From Nocardioides plantarum (GTDB lineage: Bacteria; Actinomycetota; Actinomycetes; Propionibacteriales; Nocardioidaceae), in contig NZ_VDMS01000001.1 of NCBI RefSeq assembly GCF_006346395.1, positions 2,356,001 to 2,420,000 on the forward strand: 64,000 bases of DNA, read 5' to 3'. The notes under the pieces were generated by a model. The model was not told the DNA's origin. It worked only from the letters and a program-made list of their open reading frames with translations, and searched no databases. Below, one piece after another: positions 45,527-54,358 of this stretch (positions are counted from its first letter, which is position 1; every line of letters starts with the position of its first letter). The translations under genes were made by a program, and so were the position numbers.

Positions 45527-46717
45527 TCAAGCGGGCTGCTTAGCGCCAGGGTCCTCGACGGAAACTCGTTTGAGAAATGTAAGAATGGTCTCGGACCGCA
45601 TGCGCAGGTCGAGGGTCGCGCTCCCACCTGTGGGAGGAGGCAGGTACCGGCTCTGTGCCGGTAGCAACCGCTGCACACGGGCGGTCTCAACAAGGTCGGC
45701 ATTAGCGCCAATCACCGACAGGGCATCGTCGATCATAATGGCGGTGCCGGAATGGTTCGAGTTGGCGACTACGAATGTGACGGTTCCGCCTGGTGCAGTC
45801 ACGCGAGCCAGCTCCTTGACCAGCAACTCGACGTCGATCAGATAGCGGTTAATCACCCGTTCGCGACGTGGCGGAACTGTGCCCTTCACGGCTGCAGAAA
45901 AGGCGGTGTCCAAGTGCTCGGGACGGGTGGCGCCGCGTTCGCTACCGATGTTCTCCCCACGGAGTGACCGGAGATCCTTTAGGGCGTGGCCCATCCATAC
46001 AAGGCTGAGCCGGTGACCTCGAAGATAGTCAATGGCCGTCAGGTATGGAGGGCTAGTTACAATTGCCCCGACCGACTCGTTACGCATAGGCAGCCGACGC
46101 GCGTCCCCCCGCAGCAGCGTCAGACGGGTGCGCTCACTTGCGGAAAATCCTGCGCGCTTGCGGATGACGTCCTCGACGGAGGACGTGAAGCGCTCGATCG
46201 GGTCTATCGCCGCGAGTTCACGAACGACATGAGGACGTGAATGCGAAACGTCGCGTGCTCGCGATGCTCCCTGGGTCTTGGTGACTATCAGGCGGGAGAA
46301 GGCGCACCAGAGGGTATCCCTGGTCTCTGTAGGCGCGTCCTTGATGCCGACCGCTAGGCGGGTGAGCTTGTCCCTCGCCTCAGGATCAAACCAGTAGTCA
46401 ATGAAATCGAGGGTCTCCTCATCAACATCGAGGTCGTTGATCGTGGTCGCAGGTGTACCTAGTACGGCCACACATGCATGACGGATTGATTTCGCGGACG
46501 CGTCTGAGGCGGCCGCAGCAGTGATAAGGACAGCCAGGGGATCACTGTCAATTCCGATACACTCGTACCCGTCCTTGATCGCCTCGATGACGAAACTCCC
46601 GGACCCCATCATGGGGTCGAGCAGAAGGACCTCGCGGGGCAGCGACCCAAGCTGGGAGGTGACAAGGTCCGGTGCCATACGGGCGGGGAATGGGTGGACA
46701 GAGACGCGGCCAACCAC
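45527..46717 (-). CDS. Site-specific DNA methyltransferase (N4-cytosine or N6-adenine)
   Basis: 396 residues from GTG 46717. SAM-binding motif I LDPMMGSGSF near residues 33-42 preceded by the HPFPARMAP element, and catalytic motif IV TSPPY at 221-225 (AIVTSPPYLTAIDYL). The S/T-S-P-P-Y form favours cytosine-N4 or adenine-N6 methylation. Order motif I before motif IV with about 180 residues between them; that interval would hold target recognition. It is the second gene of a two-gene unit: its GTG shares one base with the stop of the GHKL ATPase gene (TAGTG). Expected to mark host DNA so that the nucleases of the island spare it. Confidence 0.8.
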   Translation of the reverse strand: MVGRVSVHPFPARMAPDLVTSQLGSLPREVLLLDPMMGSGSFVIEAIKDGYECIGIDSDPLAVLITAAAASDASAKSIRHACVAVLGTPATTINDLDVDEETLDFIDYWFDPEARDKLTRLAVGIKDAPTETRDTLWCAFSRLIVTKTQGASRARDVSHSRPHVVRELAAIDPIERFTSSVEDVIRKRAGFSASERTRLTLLRGDARRLPMRNESVGAIVTSPPYLTAIDYLRGHRLSLVWMGHALKDLRSLRGENIGSERGATRPEHLDTAFSAAVKGTVPPRRERVINRYLIDVELLVKELARVTAPGGTVTFVVANSNHSGTAIMIDDALSVIGANADLVETARVQRLLPAQSRYLPPPTGGSATLDLRMRSETILTFLKRVSVEDPGAKQPA

Positions 46718-49443
46718 TACTTCAATCCTTCGATTTCCGTAGGGTCGTCGTCCGTTGGGACCGTGCTGAGGTAGTCCTCAGCAAGGTTGGGGTCGAAGTG
46801 GTCGAGCGTTTCTCGGATCTCGGCGAACAATGCGGTCGGAGAAGCGTTGAGCGCGACTAGCCGATCATCGATGTAGATCGACCTCGGGGCTAGTGCGGCA
46901 AGACCGCGAAGGAGGGCATCGACTTCGGCGGAGTCGAGCTCGACGCCAACGTTGTCGAGCCAGGATCCGACTGCATCCCGGCTAGCAGGCCGCTTGGCCT
47001 CGCTTCTCTTTACGAGAACGTCGACCAACTGTCCGACAGGCGGCTTGGGGACGCGGGCAGCCTTCTCGCGCGCTTCAATCCAGGCCCTCGTGTCTTCTGG
47101 TTTGTGCAGTTCGAACAGGCCGGCCATATCTGCTGGCGTGAAGCCCTGGAGCGCAAAGAGCTCGACTAACCTAGCGAGGTCGCCGACCCTGATCGCCGTG
47201 ATCCCGTCGTTTTCGCATACCGCGTTAATGAGACCTAGCTCGGCCACGGCCCCCTGGTAGTCCGGGGCGATGAGAAGCGTGTACTTAGGCTCGACCGTCA
47301 ACTCATGGGCCTCGAGCGCTCGCTGCCGGTGAACTTTTAGGATCGACGTACGAGCCGTGTCGGCCCGGATTTTCCCAGGTGCGTCGAACTCGATCGCGGG
47401 TTTTCCATCTTCCGCCTCGGTCAGCTTCTTCTTGGCGTTCGCGGTTGACTTGGCATCGTAAGTGAGCGCGTAACTGATGCTGCTGGCATCGCTGCGCCAA
47501 CCGAGGTGAGCAGTGGCAATGCCGTCCACCCCGTGGCTAGCACCCCCGAACCGCTCGACTTCGAAACCGAGTAGCTCCAAGGCGTCACCGACGGCATCTT
47601 CCAACGCATTCTCATTGTTGGTGGCGTCGCGCAGATGCTGAGCGATCACGTCCGCTGAGCGCGGATACCGGTTAGCCAGCGCCCGTAGAAAGCCATCACG
47701 TCGCTTAACGACACGTGCAACCGAATCAGATGGAACGTTCTCATCGAGTAAATAGGCCTGACCCAGAATCTCGGTTAGCCCCAACAACTTGATAGGTTCC
47801 GCCGACCCTTTGACCAGTGCGTAGTTAGCGACAAACGGGTGGTTTTGGTTCAAGACTGCGGCGCGACGCGCGGGGTCATAGACAACGAATGGCTTGTCGG
47901 CCGCCACCGTTTCGAGAAGCACGCTCTCAACGAGTTCCTTGTCATCCGCAAGGGCAGAATCAACTGACTCGGACGAGCCTTCGCCGAAGCCTAGGATCTC
48001 CTGGACGCTCCGGTCGCCCGCGGCTGCGCGCTGGAGCATCCGGCGCAGTGGACCTTGACTAAGACCGGGCGGAGGATCCGACAAACGGCCAGCCTTGGAA
48101 AGCCGTGTGATCGAGTCGCCCTCGTCTTGAGCCGTCGAGATTGCGCGCGCTCGGTTGAATACCGCAAGCATATAGTTCTTCAGTTGTTCTAGTGCGGCCG
48201 ATTCCTTCAAGGATTCGCGAGCGCTGGCGACCTGTTCATCGAGATCATCAGCGTTGATTTCCATACGGAACCGGGTGAGCGTTCCATGGCGTAGCTCGGG
48301 TCCGACCTCGAAGTCCTCGGAATTCAGGTTTATGAGACGGCCACGGACTCGCACAAAGTACCCGTGGCTCCGAGCGAGGTTCTCGCTCTTACCACGTTCG
48401 AGCGGCTGGTCGTACATGTAGGCGGTGCCGTAAACGACGCCCGCGTCCTTCAGCTTCAACGCGGGAATATCGGTCGGCACCAGACTTCCGTCGTCCTGAC
48501 CTTCGGCGGGAGGCTGCTCGACCTCCGTTTCAAAGGTCGTCGCCGTTCCCGGCTTCCATGGCCGATCCGGGTTATCAACGAGTTCGGCTTCGTCCTTGCC
48601 GATCACGAATTTCCAACTCGGCTCAACCGACTCTTTAGACGAGCGAATGCGGGTATCGTTAAGCCAGAGCGCGAAACCGGGATTCAGCGGAAGGGCCGTA
48701 CTGAGTACCCACCGTAGCCGCGGAATGCTTATGCGCTGAGCAGTGGGCTTCAAGTTGGTCAGGATTGCGGCAGTCCAGTGCCCAGTGCCCAGTTTGGCAA
48801 GTTCTTTCTCGGCAAGGCTATTGGTGTCGCTAAACTGCACCATTGCGTCACGGACGGCCTTCAGTGCCGTCTCTTCTGTCAGCTCCACAACCTCAAGAGA
48901 AAGGTTTGTCGTGGACATAAACTCGTCACCCTCGGCAACCTTGGCATAATCCATTGTGACCGCTAGATACCGCGCCCCATGATGAACTATGAAGGTAAGT
49001 CGCTCGGCCAGTACGTAGGTCGCCAGCTTCCCAATGCCGAACTTGCCAACTGGCCGCTTTCGGCCTGCGGGACGGTTGTCTGATCGCTTCTGAGACTCCC
49101 CGATTCGCCAAAGATTCTTCAGACCGTCGAGGTCCATGCTCTCGCCGTCGTCAATGACCACAAGTGACGCGTTACTGGCTTTAAAATCGTTCGGCAGATA
49201 GACCCAGACTCGTCCGGCCCCTGCGTCATACGAGTTGGTGACGAGTTCCTCGAATGTTTTGACCGGGGAGCTGTAGAGCCCCTCCGAGAAGCGCTCAATA
49301 ATTCCATATGAAATGTGGACCGGGACGATCGCCACGCTGTTGCCAGCCGCCGCGAACGTCTCGACAGCGATGGGTTCAGACTCGTCTTCCGGCGCCACCG
49401 TCGAGTCGGTGGTAGACGCGGTGGTGGTGGACTCCGCCGCCAT
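46717..49443 (-). CDS. GHKL (Hsp90/MORC-like) ATPase with C-terminal PD-(D/E)xK nuclease domain
   Basis: 908 residues, ATG 49443 with AGGAGG 5-7 bases upstream. N-terminal GHKL ATPase: N-box FEELVTNSYDAGA (N70, D73), G1 box DDGESM (D98, G100, M103) and G2 box GKFGIGKLA (G133, G136, G138), about 60 residues in after a Thr/Ser-rich acidic lead. A long middle region (about 200-620) is unassigned. Near the C-terminus, LLGFEVERFGGASHGVDGIA gives D640 and YALTYDAKST gives D663-A-K665, a restriction-nuclease core. GHKL ATPases act as ATP-gated clamps on DNA, so this looks like a clamp-nuclease fusion. Co-transcribed with the DNA methyltransferase. Confidence 0.75.
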   Translation of the reverse strand: MAAESTTTASTTDSTVAPEDESEPIAVETFAAAGNSVAIVPVHISYGIIERFSEGLYSSPVKTFEELVTNSYDAGAGRVWVYLPNDFKASNASLVVIDDGESMDLDGLKNLWRIGESQKRSDNRPAGRKRPVGKFGIGKLATYVLAERLTFIVHHGARYLAVTMDYAKVAEGDEFMSTTNLSLEVVELTEETALKAVRDAMVQFSDTNSLAEKELAKLGTGHWTAAILTNLKPTAQRISIPRLRWVLSTALPLNPGFALWLNDTRIRSSKESVEPSWKFVIGKDEAELVDNPDRPWKPGTATTFETEVEQPPAEGQDDGSLVPTDIPALKLKDAGVVYGTAYMYDQPLERGKSENLARSHGYFVRVRGRLINLNSEDFEVGPELRHGTLTRFRMEINADDLDEQVASARESLKESAALEQLKNYMLAVFNRARAISTAQDEGDSITRLSKAGRLSDPPPGLSQGPLRRMLQRAAAGDRSVQEILGFGEGSSESVDSALADDKELVESVLLETVAADKPFVVYDPARRAAVLNQNHPFVANYALVKGSAEPIKLLGLTEILGQAYLLDENVPSDSVARVVKRRDGFLRALANRYPRSADVIAQHLRDATNNENALEDAVGDALELLGFEVERFGGASHGVDGIATAHLGWRSDASSISYALTYDAKSTANAKKKLTEAEDGKPAIEFDAPGKIRADTARTSILKVHRQRALEAHELTVEPKYTLLIAPDYQGAVAELGLINAVCENDGITAIRVGDLARLVELFALQGFTPADMAGLFELHKPEDTRAWIEAREKAARVPKPPVGQLVDVLVKRSEAKRPASRDAVGSWLDNVGVELDSAEVDALLRGLAALAPRSIYIDDRLVALNASPTALFAEIRETLDHFDPNLAEDYLSTVPTDDDPTEIEGLK

Positions 49444-49776
49444 GTTGCCTCCTGGTGTGGTGCGCGGAAGCCTAGCGGCTCGAGACGGTTGTGGCCGCCA
49501 ATCCCACCATGGTGGCGATAGTCCCGGAGTCGCCGCGGCTCAGTGCACCTGAACGCCGGATTCAGCGGTCGAACGGCGTCTGAGGTTGAGGCAGCAGAGT
49601 CGTTCTCCACCGGGGCCTGGTTGAACCATCACGCAGTGAAGCACCACTTCCTGATCGTGACGGCGGAGGCCGTGCCGGGGCACGCAAGACCGCGCGTCAT
49701 CGTGGCGCAAAGGTGCGCCTCACGTAGTGGCTATGAGCAGGACGCCGTACACCGGCGAGCCCCAGCCGGCCCCACC
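49444..49776. other. Intergenic stretch at the right edge of the island
   Basis: 333 bases with no supported gene. CTCGAGACGGTTG at 49479-49491 equals part of the type A repeat and may be the remnant of a copy disrupted when the island arrived. No tRNA, integrase or direct-repeat attachment site matching the left edge could be found by eye. Confidence 0.4.
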
Positions 49777-51099
49777 TCAGAAGGCGCGCACCAAGGGCAG
49801 GTCGTGCGGCCCGCCAGGACGCACCATCAGGATCTGGTCGACGCCCATCCGGCCGTCGCGGAAGGCCATGGAGCCGCCGACGAGGTAGAGCTCCCAGACG
49901 CGGTAGGTCTCCTCGTCGGTGAGCTCGATCAGGCGGTCGCGGTTGGCGTGGAAGCGCTCGAGCCAGCCGGCGACCGTGAGCACGTAGTGCTCGCGCAGGC
50001 CGTGGACGTCGCGGACCTCGAGGCCCGCCTTCTCGAGGAAGGCGACGGTCTCGCCGACGGGGCGCATGTACATGTCGGGGGCGATGAAGGACTCGATGAA
50101 GGGGCCGCCGCCCGGCCACTTGCCGGTGCGCGACATCTGCTGGATCAGCACGCGACCGCCGGGCTTGACCGAGCGGTGCAGGACCGAGGCGTACGTCGGG
50201 TAGTTGCGCTGGCCGACGTGCTCGCCCATCTCGATCGAGGAGACGGCGTCGAAGTGGTCGCGCTCGGGGACCTCGCGGTAGTCCTGCAGGCGGATCTCGA
50301 CCCGGTCGCCCAGGCCGCGCTCGGCGATGCGGGCGTCGATGAACTTCTTCTGCTCCGCAGCGATGGTCACGCCGACGACCCGGGCGCCGAACTTCTCCGC
50401 GGCGCGCAGCGACATCGAGCCCCAGCCGCAGCCGACGTCGAGCAGCGTCGAGCCCTCGGTGACGCCGAGCTTGGTGAGGACCAGGTCGAGCTTGGCCTCC
50501 TGGGCCTCCCGCAGCGGCTGGTCGGGCGAGGAGTGGTAGCCCGAGGAGTAGGCCATGTGGGGCTCGAGGATCAGCGAGTAGAACTCGTTGGAGAGGTCGT
50601 AGTGGTGGCTGATCGCGCGGCGGTCGCGAAGCGCGCTGTGCAGCCGGCCCTTGATGTTGGCCTGCGAGGCGGGGGCGGCCGGGGGGCGACTGATCGCCTT
50701 GAGGTCGAGCGCAGCGCGTACGGCGGCGATGATCGCCGACGGCGAGGGGCGTACGCCGGACAGGCCGCGCTCCTTGGCGACAGCGAAGGCGTAGGTCAGC
50801 GCCTTGTCGAGGTCCCAGCCGTCGACCTCGGGCACGTCGAGCTCACCGGTGACGTAGGCCTGCGCGGCGCCGAGCTCGCCAGGGTGCCAGAGCAGACGGC
50901 GTACGGCGTCGATCGAGTGGAGCACGACGAGCGGCCCGTCGGGGGACCCGGCCTCGGAGCCGTCCCAGGCGCGCAGCCGCACCGGCAGCTCGCCGCCGAC
51001 GAACGGTGCGACGGCGTCGGCCAGGCGCTGGGCGATGCCGGTGGTCTCGAGACGGCCGTGGCCGGCCTCCTCGACCAACGTGTGGGGGTTGGTGGTCAT
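49777..51099 (-). CDS. Cyclopropane-fatty-acyl-phospholipid synthase-like methyltransferase
   Basis: 440 residues from ATG 51099. Class I SAM methyltransferase of the CFA/mycolic-acid-cyclopropanase family: HHYDLSNEFYSLILEPHMAYSSGY, SAM site LLDVGCGWGSMSLRAAEKFG, EMGEHVG and the C-terminal EHYVLTVAGWLERFHANRD. It adds a methylene (or methyl) group from SAM to unsaturated acyl chains of membrane phospholipids. Second of two paralogous genes. About 12 N-terminal codons (LVEEAGHGRLETT) are a type A repeat, so the true mature start may be later. Part of the SigK locus, like ufaA1 of Mycobacterium tuberculosis. Confidence 0.85.
   Translation of the reverse strand: MTTNPHTLVEEAGHGRLETTGIAQRLADAVAPFVGGELPVRLRAWDGSEAGSPDGPLVVLHSIDAVRRLLWHPGELGAAQAYVTGELDVPEVDGWDLDKALTYAFAVAKERGLSGVRPSPSAIIAAVRAALDLKAISRPPAAPASQANIKGRLHSALRDRRAISHHYDLSNEFYSLILEPHMAYSSGYHSSPDQPLREAQEAKLDLVLTKLGVTEGSTLLDVGCGWGSMSLRAAEKFGARVVGVTIAAEQKKFIDARIAERGLGDRVEIRLQDYREVPERDHFDAVSSIEMGEHVGQRNYPTYASVLHRSVKPGGRVLIQQMSRTGKWPGGGPFIESFIAPDMYMRPVGETVAFLEKAGLEVRDVHGLREHYVLTVAGWLERFHANRDRLIELTDEETYRVWELYLVGGSMAFRDGRMGVDQILMVRPGGPHDLPLVRAF
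51042..51077. repeat. Type A repeat forming the N-terminal codons of a CFA synthase gene
   Basis: TGGTCTCGAGACGG, core GGCCGTGGCCGGCC, then CCTCGACCA. Nearly identical (one base different) to copy 1 at 5173-5207. Confidence 0.8.
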
Positions 51100-51104
51100 G
51101 GCGA

Positions 51105-52346
51105 TCAGTCCCTCGTGAAGGTCAGCTGGTTGACGTCGATGTAGCCGGCGGCGAAGCCCGCACGGCTGTACTCGAGGTAGAAGTGCCACATCCGCAGGAA
51201 CGTCTCGTCGAAGCCGAGCGCGAGCACCTCCTGGGCGTGGGCGAGGAACGCCTGGTCCCACAGCGTGAGGGTGCGCGCGTAGTGCTGACCCATCGAGTAC
51301 GCCGGGGACATCTGCAGCGTGGTGTGGTCGCGGGTGATCTCGTCGATGACCTGCACCGACGGCAGGAACCCGCCGGGGAAGATGTACTTGTTGATCCAGG
51401 TGTAGGTGTTGCGGGTCGCCAGCATCCGGTCGTGGGGCATGGTGATCGCCTGGATCGCGACCTTGCCGCCGGGGGCGAGCACCCGGTCGATCGTCTCGAA
51501 GTAGGTGCGCCAGAACTGCCAGCCGACGGCCTCGATCATCTCGACCGACACGATCGCGTCGTAGGTGCCGGTGACGTCGCGGTAGTCACGGATCTCCACG
51601 CTGCACCGGTCCGAGAACCCGGCCTCGGCGATCCGCTGGTCCGCGAGCGCCTTCTGCTCCACTGACAGCGTGAGCGAGGTGATGGTGGCGCCGCGACGAG
51701 CGGCGCGGATGCACAGCTCGCCCCAGCCGGACCCGATCTCGAGCACGCGGGTGCCCTCGCCGACGCCGGCCTCGTCGAGCAGTCGCTCGATCTTGCGCCC
51801 CTGGGCCGCCTCGAGGTCCGCCGCGGTCGCCTCGAGCGGCTCGCCCTCGAACAGGGCCGAGGAGTAGCTCAGCGTCGGGTCGAGGAACAGCCGGAAGAGG
51901 TCGTTGGAGAGGTCGTAGTGGTGCGCGATGTTGGAGCGGGAGTTCTTGGTGCTGCTCTTCTGGGTGCGCGGGGGCCGCTTGACGACCAGCCCGCGCAGCT
52001 TCTGCAGCCGCGGCGGCACGAGGTTCTGCATCTCGGCGGCCAGCACCTGCAGGAACCCGCCGAGGTCCTCGGCGTCCCACGCCCCGGTGAGGTAGGCCTC
52101 GCCGAACCCGATCAGCTGGTGCCGGCCGATGCGGAGGTAGAACTCCTCGGGCCGGGTGATCACCATCGTCGGGCCGCCCTTGCCGAAGACCTCGCCGTCG
52201 GCCATCACGGTCACGTCGAGGCGGCTGATGGCAGCACGGAAGAGACGCTTGGCGATCCGCGCGGAGACCTGCGACCGCGGGCCGGACGGTACGACGTCGA
52301 GCCCGGGCCAGTGGTTGGCGCTGACGCGCTCCTGCTCGATCGTCAT
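51105..52346 (-). CDS. Cyclopropane-fatty-acyl-phospholipid synthase
   Basis: 413 residues from ATG 52346. Same family as the gene downstream but closer to UfaA1/CFA: N-terminal lipid-transfer-like domain with GEAYLTGAWDAEDLGGFLQVL, then NIAHHYDLSNDLFRLFLDPTLSYSSALF, SAM site VLEIGSGWGELCIRAARRG, EMIEAVG and the YIFPGGFLPS / CxY-type ending HFYLEYSRAGF. Modifies double bonds in membrane lipids. Its ATG overlaps the stop of the FAD-DUF1365 gene (ATGA) and it ends a few bases before the second CFA gene, so all three are one unit. Confidence 0.88.
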   Translation of the reverse strand: MTIEQERVSANHWPGLDVVPSGPRSQVSARIAKRLFRAAISRLDVTVMADGEVFGKGGPTMVITRPEEFYLRIGRHQLIGFGEAYLTGAWDAEDLGGFLQVLAAEMQNLVPPRLQKLRGLVVKRPPRTQKSSTKNSRSNIAHHYDLSNDLFRLFLDPTLSYSSALFEGEPLEATAADLEAAQGRKIERLLDEAGVGEGTRVLEIGSGWGELCIRAARRGATITSLTLSVEQKALADQRIAEAGFSDRCSVEIRDYRDVTGTYDAIVSVEMIEAVGWQFWRTYFETIDRVLAPGGKVAIQAITMPHDRMLATRNTYTWINKYIFPGGFLPSVQVIDEITRDHTTLQMSPAYSMGQHYARTLTLWDQAFLAHAQEVLALGFDETFLRMWHFYLEYSRAGFAAGYIDVNQLTFTRD

Positions 52347-54358
52347 CACTGAACCCCGTCCTGGGTGTGGGCCGTGCGCGGGCGCACGGGAAGGCGGCGG
52401 AGCCACAGCCAGATGCCGTGGGCCCGGATGAGTGCGGAGCCGCGGATCGCGGCAGGCGCGGCGCGCAGCGGCGTGGTGCCGCTGCGGGTGCCGGTCATGG
52501 AAGCGGTGAAGCGGTGGTCGCCGTCGCTGGTGAGCTCGACGACCACGGACAGTCGCGGGGTGGGTCCGACGGGCGGTGGCACGACGAGGTCGTAGCTGCC
52601 GTCGGTGCCGTGGAACGGCGAGACGTACATCGCCTTGTCGGTCGTGGCCCGGCCCCGGTCGTCGGCGTGCACGAGGTAGGCGTGCCGGTCGCCGTAGGTG
52701 TTGTGGACCTCGACGACGGTCGCAGCGAGAGCGCCGCCCTCGTCGTAGCACCAGAACACCGAGATCGGGTTGAAGCAGTAGCCCAGGGCGCGGGCCTGGG
52801 CGGCCATGAAGATCTTGCCGGTGCCGATCGCGACGTCGTGGCGCTCGAGGAACGAGACCACGTTGGCGCGGATCGACGTGTCGGGCTGTCCGAGGTGGTC
52901 ACGGGCCTCGAACCGGCCCAGCACGCCGTGATCGGGCAGGTCGTCGAGGTCGACGACCCAGGTGTGGGAGCGCAGGGTGAAGCGGCGCTTGAACGGCGCC
53001 CGGCGGGTGTGGCTGATGGTGGTGTCGTAGACGCCGGTGGCGACCTGCGGGGTCGTGGCGTGCACGACCAGGGGCCAGTCGAGGCCGAGGCGCGTGGCGG
53101 CGGCCAGGCCCGAGCGGGCGCCGTCCTCGTGGAAGCCCCACCCGTGGTAGGCCCCGGCGAAGACGACCCGGTCGGTGTCGATCTCGGGCAGCCGCGCCTG
53201 GGCGGCGACCGACGTGGGGTTGTAGAGCGGGTGCTCGTACTCCATCCGGTCGATCACCGTCGCGGGGTCGACGAGGTCGGTGCCGCCGAGGGTGACCAGG
53301 TAGTGGGTGTCGGTGTCGAGGCGCTGCAGCCGGGTCAGGTCGTAGGTGACCACCACGCCGTCGTCCGTCGGGCGGGCCACGTCGGCCCCCGGGCGCCGGA
53401 AGTTCCAGGCCGCCCACGCATCGCCGGCGGCCGGCAGCAGCGAGGTGTCGGTGTGCAGCAGCGCGGTGTTGGGGGAGTAGGGCATGGCCGTCAGCAGCTC
53501 GCGCTGCAGCGGGGTCGGCTCGGCCAGCATCGACAGCGCGTGGCTCGGGTGGGTCGCGATCACGACGGCGTCGTACGTCGCCACGTCGCCCGACCCGTCG
53601 GTCACCTCGACGCCGCCGGCGGTCTCGAGCACCGAGGTGACCTTGGCTCCGAGGCGGACCTGCTGGATCGCGGCGCCGATCTTGTCGACGTAGGAGCGCG
53701 AGCCACCGGTGACGGTGCGCCACTGGGGCGAGCCGAAGATGCCGAGCATGCCGTGGTGCTCGAGGAAGGTGAAGAGGTAGCGCGCGGGGTAGTCGAGCGA
53801 CACGTCGGGCTCGCACGACCACACGCACGCCACGACCGGCTCCATGAAGTGCCGCACGAAGTAGGACGAGTAGTGCCCGTCGGCCAGGAAGTCGCGCAGC
53901 GTGCGGGTGTCGGACTCGACCGCGAGCAGGGCCTTGGCCTGGCGGTGGAACCGCGGGATCTCGGCCAGCATCGCGAGGTAGCGCGGCTTGCGGAGGTTGG
54001 CCGAGGTCGGGAACAGCCCGGTGCGGCCCAGCGCGCCGGCCCACTCGAGGTCGCTGTCGTCGTCGCGGATCGACATCGACATCTCCGACGGCTGCGTGGC
54101 CACCCCCAGCTCGGCGAACAGCCGCAGCAGCACCGGGTAGGTGCGCGGGTTGTGGACGATGAACCCGGTGTCGATGCGCAGCTCGCGGGTCTGGCCGGTG
54201 ATCCCGTCGACCGTCTCGTGGACCAGGTGGGTGTCGGCGTGCCCGCCGAGCCGGTCGTCGGCCTCGTAGAGGGTCACGTGGGCGGTGCGCGAGGCGACGT
54301 AGGCCGCGCTGAGACCCGCGACGCCGGAACCGACGACCGCGATGTGCTGGACGTTCAC
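52346..54358 (-). CDS. FAD-dependent amine oxidoreductase fused to DUF1365
   Basis: 670 residues from GTG 54358 (GTGA overlap with rskA). Residues ~1-420 are an NAD/FAD oxidoreductase of the phytoene-desaturase/amine-oxidase class (VVGSGVAGLSAAY; EADDRLGGHADTH; C-terminal VVFAGAYHGWGFHEDG). Residues ~425-670 are DUF1365 (TTISHTRRAPFKRRFTLRSHTWVVDLDDLP; ALGYCFNPISVFWCYDE; VEVHNTYGDRHAYLV). In most genomes, including Mycobacterium tuberculosis (Rv0449c and Rv0448c), these are two adjacent genes; here they are one chain with no stop between. Both are co-inherited with CFA synthases and probably act on the same unsaturated or cyclopropanated lipids. Confidence 0.85.
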   Translation of the reverse strand: MNVQHIAVVGSGVAGLSAAYVASRTAHVTLYEADDRLGGHADTHLVHETVDGITGQTRELRIDTGFIVHNPRTYPVLLRLFAELGVATQPSEMSMSIRDDDSDLEWAGALGRTGLFPTSANLRKPRYLAMLAEIPRFHRQAKALLAVESDTRTLRDFLADGHYSSYFVRHFMEPVVACVWSCEPDVSLDYPARYLFTFLEHHGMLGIFGSPQWRTVTGGSRSYVDKIGAAIQQVRLGAKVTSVLETAGGVEVTDGSGDVATYDAVVIATHPSHALSMLAEPTPLQRELLTAMPYSPNTALLHTDTSLLPAAGDAWAAWNFRRPGADVARPTDDGVVVTYDLTRLQRLDTDTHYLVTLGGTDLVDPATVIDRMEYEHPLYNPTSVAAQARLPEIDTDRVVFAGAYHGWGFHEDGARSGLAAATRLGLDWPLVVHATTPQVATGVYDTTISHTRRAPFKRRFTLRSHTWVVDLDDLPDHGVLGRFEARDHLGQPDTSIRANVVSFLERHDVAIGTGKIFMAAQARALGYCFNPISVFWCYDEGGALAATVVEVHNTYGDRHAYLVHADDRGRATTDKAMYVSPFHGTDGSYDLVVPPPVGPTPRLSVVVELTSDGDHRFTASMTGTRSGTTPLRAAPAAIRGSALIRAHGIWLWLRRLPVRPRTAHTQDGVQ

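Noticed and set aside
38860..49776. Attachment sites or integrase for the island
   Set aside because: No direct repeats matching at both edges, no integrase, transposase or tRNA could be found by eye; the boundaries rest on composition only.
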